Shown one piece after another: positions 33,030 through 44,943 of a stretch of DNA of 64,000 bases (the stretch's first letter is position 1; each line of letters begins with the position of its first letter). The stretch is from Bimuria novae-zelandiae CBS 107.79 (taxonomy: Eukaryota; Ascomycota; Dothideomycetes; Pleosporales; Didymosphaeriaceae): NCBI GenBank assembly GCA_010015655.1, contig ML976687.1:686022-750021 (forward strand). The letters run 5' to 3'. A program made the translations under genes and the position numbers. Below the pieces are notes generated by a model. The model was not told the DNA's origin, made no database searches, and saw nothing but the letters and a program-made list of their open reading frames with translations.

Positions 33030-36000
33030 ATTAAGAGTCTTACTGCCTTAATACGACCGGTTGCAATGGCGCAATCTACCCTTAGAGACGCTATAGTTAT
33101 CCTAACTAATAATAATAACTTTACTATATAGCTATAATAACTCAAAATGCGATGCAAGCCACTTGATATTTGGAAAATTATTAATCTAGACTCACCTATC
33201 GATCCGAAAACGAAACCCGTTATGCTAAAGCCTCCCGCTATTAGCCTCTACCAAGCATTACAAGCTTATATGACTGCAAATCTGAACACCCCGCCAATAC
33301 ACCTATCGCAACTATCAACGCAAGGCACAAAGGCATATAAGAATAATATTAATATCTATAAGATACTCCTAGAAGACTATAAGATAAACGATTGCGAATA
33401 TAAAGAGGAGAGGGCAAACATTAATAAGGTAGTTATCTACCTATAATTAATAGTTTTAGCCCACCTACAAAAGAATTGCTGTTTACCAGAGCTATTAATT
33501 AAGTAATAGATTAGTAATCTTATAGCTAGAGTTAGTATTAACCTAAAGCATGAGCAAATGCGGGCAAGGACCTAATATTATAAGGCGATTAAGCCTATAA
33601 GAAGCGTAGCTACCTGGCACACATGGCTAAATAAGTATAATTACGCGGCCACTAAAGCAGAAACCTAAGGGGTAAGAGAGCTTTAGCAGCTAAGCGTAGT
33701 TAAAGAAGACTTTATAAAGGTAGTTAATTATGTTACCTCTTAATAGGTTACAAATTTTTAGTCAACCTAGAGAAAGGACCCGTCTGTCTCCAGGGAAGGT
33801 ATAATAAGACTCTTCCGAGACTATATAAATCTCTAGCACCTGAATAAGGGCAAACAAAAAGGCGCTTTTGCTACTGCAGAGTTATTTCTCGCTAAAGGTG
33901 GTAAATCCACCTAAGCCACAGAGAGGGACGCCTCTCTTATAGATAAAGTAGTATTATTTAAACTAAGGGGAAGACCCCTTAAACAACGAAATAACGGTCT
34001 TAGTACTAGAACTAAGTGGTCTGCTACGAGCGATTATAAGCCAGTAATAGCTAGTAGCAAACACTACCTCGCTTATAATTAGCGTTATGCTCTAAGAGAT
34101 TGCTTCTATGCATTCTTAGAGAAATAACCTAAATAGTTTAAGCCGAAGCCTTTTATAGCAAAGCTAATCTAATTTAGGTTAGAGTACGACTTAGAGCTGC
34201 AAGAAGCTCTAAGAGCTTTTAAGAGACTAAGATCTTAAACACTAAGAATTAAACTATTATACACTCCTACTCTAACGCGAATTACTAAGGCTAACGATAA
34301 GTAACTAAATAGACGAAAGATTACTAAAATCCTAGCAAGCTTTAATGCAGCATCCTTCCATACTAATCTAAACACGTACCTATTACGATACTTAGCTATC
34401 CTTAATTTAGGCACAACTTGCTATATCTTTAACAATATTAATTGCTTTGTCTTGTATAGGCCACCGTCGCCTGGAGACTTTATATAGGCTGGCAATACAC
34501 AAGTATAGATTAAAGGATATAGGAGCGTCTACCTTAACATATAGAGTGTAAGTGGCAACCAAATAATACGGCTAGACAATGTGGCCTATTGTCCTAATCT
34601 ACTTTACAACCTAGTGTCGTTCCGATTACTCCGCAAGCAAGGCCTTTGGTGGGACATAAAAGTAGACTCTATAACTCTAAAGAGAAGAGACAATATAACG
34701 CTAGCAGAGCTTTAGGAGCTATATAGACAATGGGGGCTTAAGTATAGATCTGCCCTATTACGCTACATAGTTGTTAATAGTGTACCAGCTGCCCACATAG
34801 CGCACAAAACCAACACCCACACTAGAAGGCCAAAGAAGGCAGATGCCTTAACCTGGCATAGACAACTAGGTTATCTAGGCCCTTAAGCCCTTAAACACCT
34901 TGTTTAGCAATCTCAGGGGGTGAGAATAAAAGAGCTTACTACAGCCAAATGCAATGCCTGTAGAAGAGCTAAACTTAAGTAATAAATACGCCAATAACTA
35001 AGGGATCTAACAGAAGGCCCTGGCGAAAGGGTAGCTATCGATTTCCATAATTTCGAAACTGATAGTTCTATAAAAGAGAAAAGTTAAATGCTAGTTACTA
35101 ATTAATTCTCTAGCTTTATGTGGGACTTCTACTTCAAAGACAATTGCCTAGCACGATTAATTATTAAGCTACTTAATAGCTTTATATAATTTATAAAAGT
35201 ACAATTTAACGTCACTGTTAAGGTTATTAAATCGGATAACAAAATCTTCTCTATTAAAGCTAAAGTAGAAAGGTGGTGCTTGGTATAAGGTATTAGAATT
35301 AAGCCTTTAGCACCCGATACCTAAGCATAAAATAGAGGAGCTAAACGCTTAGGGGGTGTTATTAAGGAGAAAGCGCGCGCGATGCGACTTAACTCTAACC
35401 TACCTTAGTAAATATAGCCTAAAATTACCTAAGCCACCGTCTACCTCTATAATTAAACTCTAAACTACGGCAATTGCTAGCGATTACTATACGAAGTGTT
35501 CTTTACGATAGTAGCCTCTTAAAATGGCTTTATCACCTAGCCACGAAAACCTAATCAAGCTTACCTAAAAGCATATGGCTGTAAAGCTTTTGCCATAACC
35601 GATAATACAAAACGCGGCAAGAGTAAGCTCCAAAGGCTTAACCTCAAGGCATGGATTGGCTACCTTATTAGCTACTAATTAACTAATATTTAGAGAATCT
35701 AGATTCTATTACTTACAAAGGTTATTAGCACCCGCGATGTAATTTTTAATAAGGACTTAGTGTTTTTAGGTAAGACTAAAGACCTAATAGACAACCTTAT
35801 ATATAGCACCTTAGAAGAAATCGTAGCTTAGGTACGATTAGTAGAGCTACCTCCCTTACCTTAGCAAAACCTAAAGACGGAGTCCTTTTATAAGGATAAA
35901 ATAATCACTAACACATCGTGTAAGGAAGGGGACAAGGAGACCTTAGGCTATAGGTAAAGCAGGAAATTTAGTTATAAATACCTAACGCCTTTAGTAACTC

Positions 36001-37908
36001 TACTACTAGTTGCACTCCTTGCCTAGTTAATAATAAGAGATAAATAACCTAAACCACCTTGCAAAGCACAAGTAGTGTAATTATAAACAAGCCTATAGAT
36101 CGCCACTTTTATAGCAGGCACCGAAGCTGGCAGCGCTAGTAAATATAATAGTAAGGTTCTTAACAAGGCCTAGCTTTAACGTATAATTACAGTAGGCAAG
36201 AAGCCGCATTAGAGCGTGCTACCAGAGCCACCTATATGCTAAAACAAGCTCGAGGACCACCCTCTCTACGATATGTGGAAGGAAGCCGAGCGATCCTATC
36301 TACAGAACCATAAGGAAATGAAATCCTAGAGTAAGGTTGCAGCCACTCTAGTAAAAGTAGCAGGCCACCAAATCCTTAACTATATATAGGTATATACCTA
36401 TAAGTTTAATAAACACTATTGACTATAGAAGTGCAAGGCACGACTAGTCGTAAAAGGTAACTAATAATAGCACCTTACTTTGCAAGAAACCTACGCTATA
36501 ATACTAGTAGGATAATTATTTCGCATGCTTATAGTAATTATAGCTTAGTTTAACCTAGAGCTAATTTAACACAACGTTACTAACGCTTTTGTCCACGCAA
36601 AGCTGGACAGAGAAATCTATATAAGAATGCCCCGTGGCTACTCGCGAGCAGGCACAGTCCTCCACCTATATAAAGCACTCTACGGACTGCGCATATCTCT
36701 ACTACTTTAGCAAAGAGAGTTTACATTAACGCTTCGTGATATGGGTTTTAAAATAGTACCCTACGAGCTATGCTATCTTATTAAGGATGGCATTATTATC
36801 TTCTTTTATATAGATAACCTTATTATTGCTTACGACAAGTTATAATAGCAAGCTACTAAAGCTACTCTAGCAAAGATAAGCACTAAATTTATACTTACTA
36901 GTAGTAACGACCTATAATGGTTTCTAGGAGTTAAAGTTATTAGAGACCGCCTAAACGGAAAGATCTGGCTTTTACAGGCCTTATATATTAACAAGATCTC
37001 GCGCCTTATTAAGCAACATAAGATACGGCACAAAATATTTATAGTAGCAGTCGAACTACTTCCTTAAACCGGGCTCGCTAGTAAGGCTAAAGTTAATTGA
37101 TATTAGCGCAAGATAGGATCTATCCTCTACGCTATAGTAATTACACGACTAGATATTACCTTTATAAGCTCTTGACTTTCATAATTCCTATTAAACCTAA
37201 GTAAAGAGCACTAAGCTACTATTAACTAAGTTCTCCTCTATCTTGCGGATACTAGATTACTAGGTCTTTAGCTTAGGGGTGCAGATACTTTAGAGGTGGC
37301 AAGTAACGCTTCTTTTGCCAATAATACGCTCGACCGCAAGAGCTTACAAGGATACATTATTAAGTTATTTAGTAGCTTAATTGCATGGAAAGCAAATAAG
37401 CAAGATATAGTTACTATATTAACTATAGAGGCTAAATTACTAGCTCTCTTATAGGTGGCTAAAGAAGCTTTGTTTATCTCACGATTACTAAAGGAGCTAA
37501 AGATTAACCTTAGCAATTCCCTTATTATAATTAATTACGATAACTAGCAAATAATCTGGCTTATTACTAAAGAGATTGCTAAGCTGTAGACCAAGCTCTG
37601 TTATATAGATATCCATAATTACTAGCTAAGACAAGAGGTCGTATTAAAGATAATTAAGGTAGACTATTAACGCTCGGAGGACATGGTTGCAGATGGGCTT
37701 ACAAAGGCCCTACCAGCTAATAAGTAGAGTAACTTTCTAAACAAATTAGGACTTATAGAAATTAAGGACAAGATTATAAACGTGGAGGTTAACCTACTCG
37801 AGCTAGAGTAGAGAATAGAGGCTTTTAAAATTAATCTATAAAGGATAATACTATTAGATCACCGACAGATAGTCTCTAGCTTAAGGATAAGCCTAAGCTA
37901 AGGGGGTG

Positions 37909-38108
37909 TGTCTAATTACATGGCACTTTGCACTAAACTTAAAGTGTAAAGGTGGCTAGGTAATCCTACGCTAAGAAAAGAAGACTTCGGTAGCAGTCTA
38001 ACAGAACACGAACAAGACATAACACGAACATTATTAATTAATTATTACATCCATCAAATTCTCATTATTGCATTATCTCAAAGTGACAGAACACTATTAA
38101 ATCTAACA
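37909..38108 (+). repeat. 3' LTR of inner copia element
   Basis: 200 bp, TGTCTAATTACATGGC...AAATCTAACA. A purine-rich AAGCTAAGGGGGTG lies immediately upstream. Confidence 0.93.
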
Positions 38109-38113
38109 ATCTA

Positions 38114-38312
38114 TTATGGATATGAGGCTAGAGCACTCTCTCTTTTATACTATTCTAAATAGGGCTAGCGCTATAGCAGTACTTATTTAGAGCCTTGCAC
38201 ACATCTACATTCTAGACATAAATAGAACACGAATATTATTAATAAATTATTATAACTATTAATTCTTATTATTGCATTATCTTAAAGTAATAGAACACTA
38301 TTAAATCTAATA
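38114..38312 (+). repeat. Right part of the split 5' LTR of the outer copia element
   Basis: Together with 32805-32829 it rebuilds the 224-bp length of the LTR at 43188-43411, which proves that the inner element jumped into an LTR. Confidence 0.92.
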
Positions 38313-41300
38313 ATTAAGAGTCTCACTGCCTTAACTAAACCTTAAGAAAGGACAATGTCGCTGTTAACACTCCGCGACTTAACAATTATGTTAACTAATT
38401 ACACTAACTACACACCATAGCTGCTGCAGCTAAAAGCGCGATGCGAACTAATAAATATATAGCCTATTATTAACCTAGATAGAGCCAAACTCCCACGTAA
38501 AAGGCCGACACCGCCGTCGCCGCCAGAAATAGCAAGTTACCAACCGATTATCCGCGTAAACGACGACAATTAATAGAACCCTCCAACACGCCCATTAGAG
38601 CTATTAAACTTAGGACTTAAGGCATATAAGGAGGACATTAAGTTCTATAAGATATAGCTTAAAGACTACAAGATAAAGGACAAGAAATACCGCGAGGAGA
38701 GATTAAGTCTTAAGAAAGTAATTATCTATATCTAATTTACTATGTCGCCATACCTGCAACGCAACTGCTGTAAGCCTAGAGAGTAAATCTAGTAATAGAT
38801 TACGTCTCTAACACAGACTATAGGCGTTAATAAAGAAGACGAGCGAGATAGAGCAAGAGCACGATACCTACAGGCCCTTAAGCTAATAAGATAACCCTTA
38901 AACTAGGATACCTGGCTAACTAAGTATAATTAGGCAGCTATAGAAGCAGAGACGAATAATATCGCTAAAGTATAATTAATCTATAATACTATAAAGGACT
39001 TCCTAACTACGATTATAAAGGCTACTCCCACTTGGGGTGTGTCCTTTTAAGAAACTAGACGCCGAGACGCAGATATAATAAGGAAGGAGATAATAAAACG
39101 CTTCTAAGAACATATAGTAATACTCTACCCAATTAAGGGCAAATAGTATAGGGGCGTCTTTACTACTAGTAAGCTATCTCTCGCTACTAGTGGTGCATCC
39201 ACCCTAGGCACTAACAGGGACGCCTCTTACGCTACTAAAGACGCGCTATCTTCCACGAATAACTAACGTAGACGGGGGAGACCTCGATAAAAACGATCCT
39301 TTAGTTAAAGCACCATATCTAAGCAGTCTTTAATAGAGGATATAATAATAGTTAAAGGCAAAAAATGCCCTGCTTATAAATAAAGGCATAGTCTAAAAGA
39401 CTGCTTCTACGCATATCCAGATTATACACTAGAGTGGTTTAGGCCACGACCTGGCTTTGCAGATATAGTATAATATAGAATCTAAAATAATTCACATCTA
39501 TAAGATGAGATGAGGAAGGTAAAAAGACTAAAGTCTTAAACACCCAGAATTAAATTATTATATACTCCCACTCCAACTCGAATCACTGAGGCTAATAATA
39601 AGTAACTAGACGGACGTAAGATTACTAAAATCCTAGCGAGCTTCTAAGCCGCATCCTTCTATAATAAATTAAACACGTACCTATTGCGATGCTTAGCCAT
39701 ACTCGATTTAGGCATAACCTGCTATATCTTTAATAATATTAATCGCTTTATCTCATACCGGCCACCGGCGTTAGGAGACTTTATATAGGCAGGGAATACA
39801 CAAATATAGATCTAAGGATACAGGACTATTTATCTTAACGTATAGAGTGCAAGTAGTAATTAAATAATATGGCTAGATAATATTACCTATTGCCCTAATT
39901 TGCTCTGCAACCTTGTATCGTTTCGATTACTCTAAAGGCAAGGCCTTTAGTGGGACACAAGGGCAGACCTAATAACTCTAAAAAGAAGAGATAATACTAT
40001 GCTGGTAGAACTTTAAGAGTTGCACAGATAGTAGGTGCTAGAATATAGAACAAGGCCAGTAGGTAGTATTCCTACTAATGCTACGCACGCTACTTATAAG
40101 ACTAATATACGCACTAAACAAAGACTGTAGAAGGTAGACGCGTGGACCTAGCACTAATAATTAGGCTATCTAGGCCCTTAGGCCCTTAAACACCTCGTGT
40201 AGTAATCTAAGGGAGTAAGGATTAAAGGCCTCCCTACGGTTAAATGTAACGCCTGCGGTAAAGTAAAACTAAAATAGTAAATACGCTAGCAAGCTAGGGA
40301 GCGAACTAAAGGCCCTGGCGAGCGAGTTGTAATAGACTTTCACGACTACAAAGTAGATAGCTTAACAAGAGAGAAGAGCTAAATACTAATTACTAACTAA
40401 TTCTCTAGCTTTGCATAGGACTACTACTTTAAGGATAACCGCCCAGCACGCTTAATTATTAAATTACTTAGCACCTTTATACAGTTTATAAAAGTATAAT
40501 ATAACATTATAGTAAAAGTAATTAAATCTAATAACAAGATCTTCTCTATTAAGGTAAACGTTAAGAAGTAGTGCTTAGCGCAAGGTATTAAGATTAAGCC
40601 TTTAGCACTAGATACTTAAGTATAAAATAGAGGAGCTAAACGCTTAAGGGGTGTAATTAAGGAGAAAGTGCGCGCGATGTGACTTAACTCTAACCTACCC
40701 TAGTAAATATAGCCTAAGATTACCCGAGCCGTAGTCTACCTGTATAATTAAACGCCGAACTACGCTAATTGATAGCGATTTCCATATAAAGTGTTCTTTA
40801 CAATAGTAGCCTTTCAGAACGGCATTGTTACCTAACTAAAGAAGCCTAATTAAGCTTACTTAAAAGCCTATAGCTGCAAGATCTTTACTATAACTAATAA
40901 TACTGAACGTAGTAAGAGCAAGCTCCAGCGACTGGATCCTAAAGTATAAATAGGTTATTTAGTTAGCTATAAATTAACTAACATCTAGAAAATATGGATT
41001 CCCTCTCTAGCAAAGACAATTAGTACTCGCGATGTAATTTTCGACGAGGATACTATATTCTTAGGCAAAACTAAAGACCTGGTAGACAACCTTATACACA
41101 ACACATTAGAAGAAATAGTAGCCTAGGTGCGATTAGTAAAGCTACCTTCTTTACCTTAATAAGAGCAAGCCACTAAGTCCTTCTTTAAGGATAAGATAAT
41201 TAGTGAAGCGCTAGAGGAAGAGGTTAAAAGCGCTCTTAAGTATAATTAAGGCAGGAGAGCTAGGTATAAATATCTAACGCCTCTATTAACACCGCTACTA

Positions 41301-43187
41301 GTGACACTCCTTGCACAACTAATGGCAGGAGGTAATTAAGCTAGACTACCCTAAGAGTTATAAACAGGGTAGTTGTAAATAAGCGCATGGGCCGTAGCCT
41401 TTATAGCAGGCACTAAAGCCAGTAGTAACGGTAAATATAAAGGCAAGATTCTTGATAAGGCGTAGCTTTAATAAATAATTATATTAAGCAAGAAGCTACA
41501 TTAAAGCGTGCTTCTAGAGCTACCTACATGCTAAAACAAGCTTAAAGATCACCCTCTTTATAATATATAGAAGGAAGCAGAACGTTCCCATCTACAGAGC
41601 CATAAGGAAATAAAGTCTTAGAGCGAGGTCGCAGTAGCTCCAGTGAAGGTAGTAGGCCATTAAATCCTCGACTATATATGGGTATACACCTACAAGTTTA
41701 ACAAACACCATTAACTATAGAAGTATAAGGCAAGACTGGTAGTGTGGGGTAATTAATAGCGGCACCTAACCTCGCAAGAAACCTACGCCGTAACACTTAT
41801 AGGACGATCCTTTCGCATGCTTATAGCAATTGCAGCTCGGTTTAACCTAGAGCTTATCTAACATAACGTTACGAACGCGTTTGTTCACGTAAAGCTAGAT
41901 AGAGAAATCTACATAAGAATGCCCCGCGGATACTCGCGAGCAGGCACAGTCCTTAAACTATATAAAGCACTATATAGACTACGCATATCTCTACTACTCT
42001 AGTAAAGAGAGTTCACATTAACGCTCCGTGATATTGGCTTTAAAACAGTGCCCCACGAGCCATACTACCTTATTACGGACGGCATTATCATCTTCTTCTA
42101 TGTAGATAATCTTATTATTGCCTATTAGAAGAATCACGAGCCTGCAGCAAAAGTAGCTATTAAAGAGATAAGAACTAAATTTACCCTTACTAGCGGGAAA
42201 GACCTGCAATAGTTTTTAGGAATTAAAATCATTAGGGACCGCTTAAATAGAAAGATCTGGCTTTTACAAGCATTATACATCGACAAAATATCGCGCCTTA
42301 TTAATTACTATAAGATTCGCCACAATACCCTAATAGGTTTAATTAAATTACTCCTAAGAACAGGACTAGCTAGTAAGGGTAAGATTAATTAATACTAGCG
42401 TAAAGTCGGATTAATTCTCTATACTATAGTTATAACTTAACTAGATATTGCCTTTGCAAGCTCTAGATTATCATAATTCTTATCTAACCTAAGCAAAGAG
42501 CATTAAGTGGCTACTAACTAAGTTCTCCTCTATCTTGCTAATACTAAATTACTAGGTCTTTAGCTTGGGGGTGCAGATACTCTAGAAGTAGCAAGCGACG
42601 TATCCTTTATAGATAATACACTCGATTATAAGAGTTTACAAGAATATATTATTAAGCTATTTAGCAGCCTGATTGCCTGGAAAGTAAGCAAGCAAGATAT
42701 AGTTACTATATTAATAATAGAGGCCGAACTTCTAGCGCTTTCACAAGTGGCTAAGGAGGCTATCTTTACTTTACGATTACTCTAGGAGCTCCAGATTGCT
42801 ATAAGCAATTACCTAATTACAATTAACTACGATAATTAATAAACTATTTGCCTAATTACTAAAGAGATCGCAAAGCTGCAGACCAAGCTCCGCCATGTAG
42901 ATATTTATAATTACTGGCTAAGACAAGAAGTTACACTTGGAAAAATTAAGGTAGACTATTAACGCTTAGAGGACATGGTTATAGATAAACTTATAAAGGC
43001 CCTGCTAGTGAACAAATAGAGCAAGTTTCTAAATAAGCTAGGACTTAAAGATATATTAGATAAAATTACTAATTAAGAGGTTGCCCTGCAGGATTTACAG
43101 TAGAGGATAGAGGCCTTTAAGTTAGAATAATAGACAGATAAATAATGCGAAGGTCCAGCTTAAGGATAAGCCTAAGCTAAGGGGGTG

Positions 43188-43411
43188 TGTCCAATTATAT
43201 GGCCTCTATCTATTGTGGATATAAGGCTGGAGCACTCTCTCTTTTATACTATTCTAAATAGGGCTAGCGCTATAGCGGCACTTATTTAGAGCCTCGTACA
43301 CATTTGTATTCCAGACACAGACAGAACACGAACATTATTAATAAATTATCACAACTATTAATTCTCATCATTGCATTATCTTAAAGTGACAGAACACTAT
43401 TAAATCTAACA
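43188..43411 (+). repeat. 3' LTR of outer copia element
   Basis: 224 bp, followed by the target duplication CAAGA. Shares its last ~110 bp with the inner element's LTR, so the two copia elements are related families. Confidence 0.93.
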
Positions 43412-43581
43412 CAAGACGAGGTATTCTAGGCCTAAATAGGCTAAATTAATATACTTATTTAGTGTCTACGTGTAGGTATAAGACGTTAGATAAGGAGAAA
43501 AGGCCTTCTCCCCCTATCTAGCGTAGATTTATCTAACTCGCTTAGTCTAGGTGCTAGTTCCTAGATGGCTAGCATTATGTC

Positions 43582-44058
43582 TGTTAAGTCCCTACGGGTA
43601 GCTAGTCCGAAATAGGGTTAAGGTTGGTTCTCTAGCAGGAGCGATATTAAAACGGGAAAGGGTGTATTAATAGCTCGCGCTTATTAATAGGGGTGTTAGT
43701 ATTAAAGTAAGGTGTGTTATAATTAAATTAACAAGAGCCTGAGTGAATCCAAACAATAGATTAATAAATAGGTTAAACACGAGGTAGAAGAGTCTATTCT
43801 TATATTCCTATATACTTAGCATGCTCGACTTGCTCGCTTCGAGCATGTCGAGCGCAGCCTTAGCTTTCTACTTATGCTTAACTTGCTTACTTTAAGCATG
43901 TCGAGCGTAGCCTTGGCTTTCTGCTTATGCTTGACTTACTCGCTTCGAGCGCTTTAAGTAGTCACGTGACCTGCCCATTGCTGTGCCACCATTGGCTCCC
44001 ATAAGACCTTGGCCGTCTTAGAATGTTAGCCTGGTGATGCTAAATACAGATCCTAACA
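43582..44058. repeat. Solo LTR (477 bp) with perfect target duplication
   Basis: Starts TGTTAAGTCCCTACGGG and ends CAGATCCTAACA, with TGTTA/TAACA terminal inversion, flanked on both sides by ATGTC (43577-43581, 44059-44063). Inside are 2.4 tandem copies of a ~53-bp unit (43823-43950) containing GCTTCGAGCATGTCGAGCG. It is much less AT-rich than its surroundings, so it probably post-dates the main RIP wave. Confidence 0.85.
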
Positions 44059-44943
44059 ATGTCTAACCAATTAAAAGTAAGCTTTGGGGTCTAGGCTATT
44101 AAACCTTTAAGGCTAAAGCTATTAAACCTTTAGTTCCTAAAGTATAAGTTTGGTGGAGAAGCCTATATACTAACGTACTATTATTAATAGTACGTCTAGG
44201 CTGTCAGGTTGCCTAGGATGTTACCGTGACAATTAGTATATAATAATGAAGTATTAACAGCGACTAGATACACACTATTTTATATAAACTATAAAAGATA
44301 CCTATATCTCTTGAATTAAATATTCCCTATAGCAGTTAGGACAGAAGAAGCTATTAATTTAGTAAAGAAAATAAAGAAAATACATAAATAACACTAAAGG
44401 AATCTTGAGGAAGCTTAATAGCAAATTATTTTTTATACCAATAAAAAAAATAGCACCTTAGCTAAAGAAGGGGAATAAAGTATATTTACTATAGAAGTTT
44501 AGGTTCTGGTGTTGGTGCGTCCAAATCCAGCGGCTTTGGGCGCCGCTTTTGGAGGCTCGAACACCTTGTACGAGCCCTGCAATCCGTTGCCGCTTTAAGG
44601 GCCTAAGCGAGGGACCCATGTCTCCCTCGACCCCATCAAAAGTGCATGCTACGCCTCACTCAACTGCTTACGCTCGAAGCGCTGAGGGTACCAAGAGGAC
44701 ATGTATAAATATGCCCGTCCCGCACTCGTAGCGTTCTTCCCTCACCAGCACGGTTACCTTTGTCCGTTCGCGCTGCTTTAGCCCGACTTCTTCATCCTCG
44801 CCGCGCGCCGTTTATTCGCCCACCAACATCTCAGGGCCTCCCTCCCTCTCAAAAGCCGGCCGCTTCCCGGTGCAACTGCTCGAGGTTCAGGATCCGCGCG
44901 TGCTTACGCCGCGTTCCCTTGACCCTCGACGGTTGCTTCCGCG
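44059..44943. other. AT-rich tail and 5' flank of the recombinase gene
   Basis: Up to about 44500 this is AT-rich degenerate DNA. After that base composition becomes normal and stays so through the gene island. No inverted or direct terminal repeat that could mark an element end was recognised. Confidence 0.5.
44704..44711 (+). promoter_or_regulatory. TATA-like box upstream of the DUF3435 gene
   Basis: TATAAATA, 233 bp before the ATG at 44944 and within the first non-AT-rich stretch. Plausible core promoter element, not proven. Confidence 0.4.

Larger units (their letters stand above)
32830..38108 (+). mobile_element. Inner Ty1/copia retrotransposon nested in the outer 5' LTR
   Basis: LTRs of 200 bp each (32830-33029, 37909-38108) that differ at 14 positions, all transitions. 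Target duplication ATCTG/ATCTA (32825-32829, 38109-38113). Interior order: gag-like frame (MRCKPLDIWKIINLD at 33147), zinc knuckle remnant, HHCC integrase start (WHRQLGYLGP near 34853, CNACRRAKL near 34952), reverse transcriptase (KLDREIYIRMPRGYS near 36601; FYIDNLII near 36807), RNase H to about 37720 (ADGLTKALPA). Nearly every frame has stops, consistent with CAG/CAA-to-TAG/TAA RIP changes. Confidence 0.93.
32805..43411 (+). mobile_element. Outer Ty1/copia retrotransposon (carries a nested element)
   Basis: LTRs of 224 bp. The 5' LTR is split by the nested element (32805-32829 plus 38114-38312, total 224) and the 3' LTR is 43188-43411. They start TGTCCRATTATATGGCC and end AAATCTAAYA. A perfect 5-bp target duplication CAAGA flanks it (32800-32804, 43412-43416). 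A purine tract AAGCTAAGGGGGTG precedes the 3' LTR. The interior (38313-43187) keeps copia order on the plus strand: gag-like, integrase region (~40140-40700), reverse transcriptase (KLDREIYIRMPRGYSRAG near 41893; FYVDNLII near 42095, usual YVDD), and RNase H to ~43010. Stops throughout, mostly TAG/TAA. Confidence 0.92.

Noticed and set aside
43823..43950. CRISPR-like short repeats
   Set aside because: Repeats are directly adjacent with no spacers and lie in an LTR of a eukaryotic genome.
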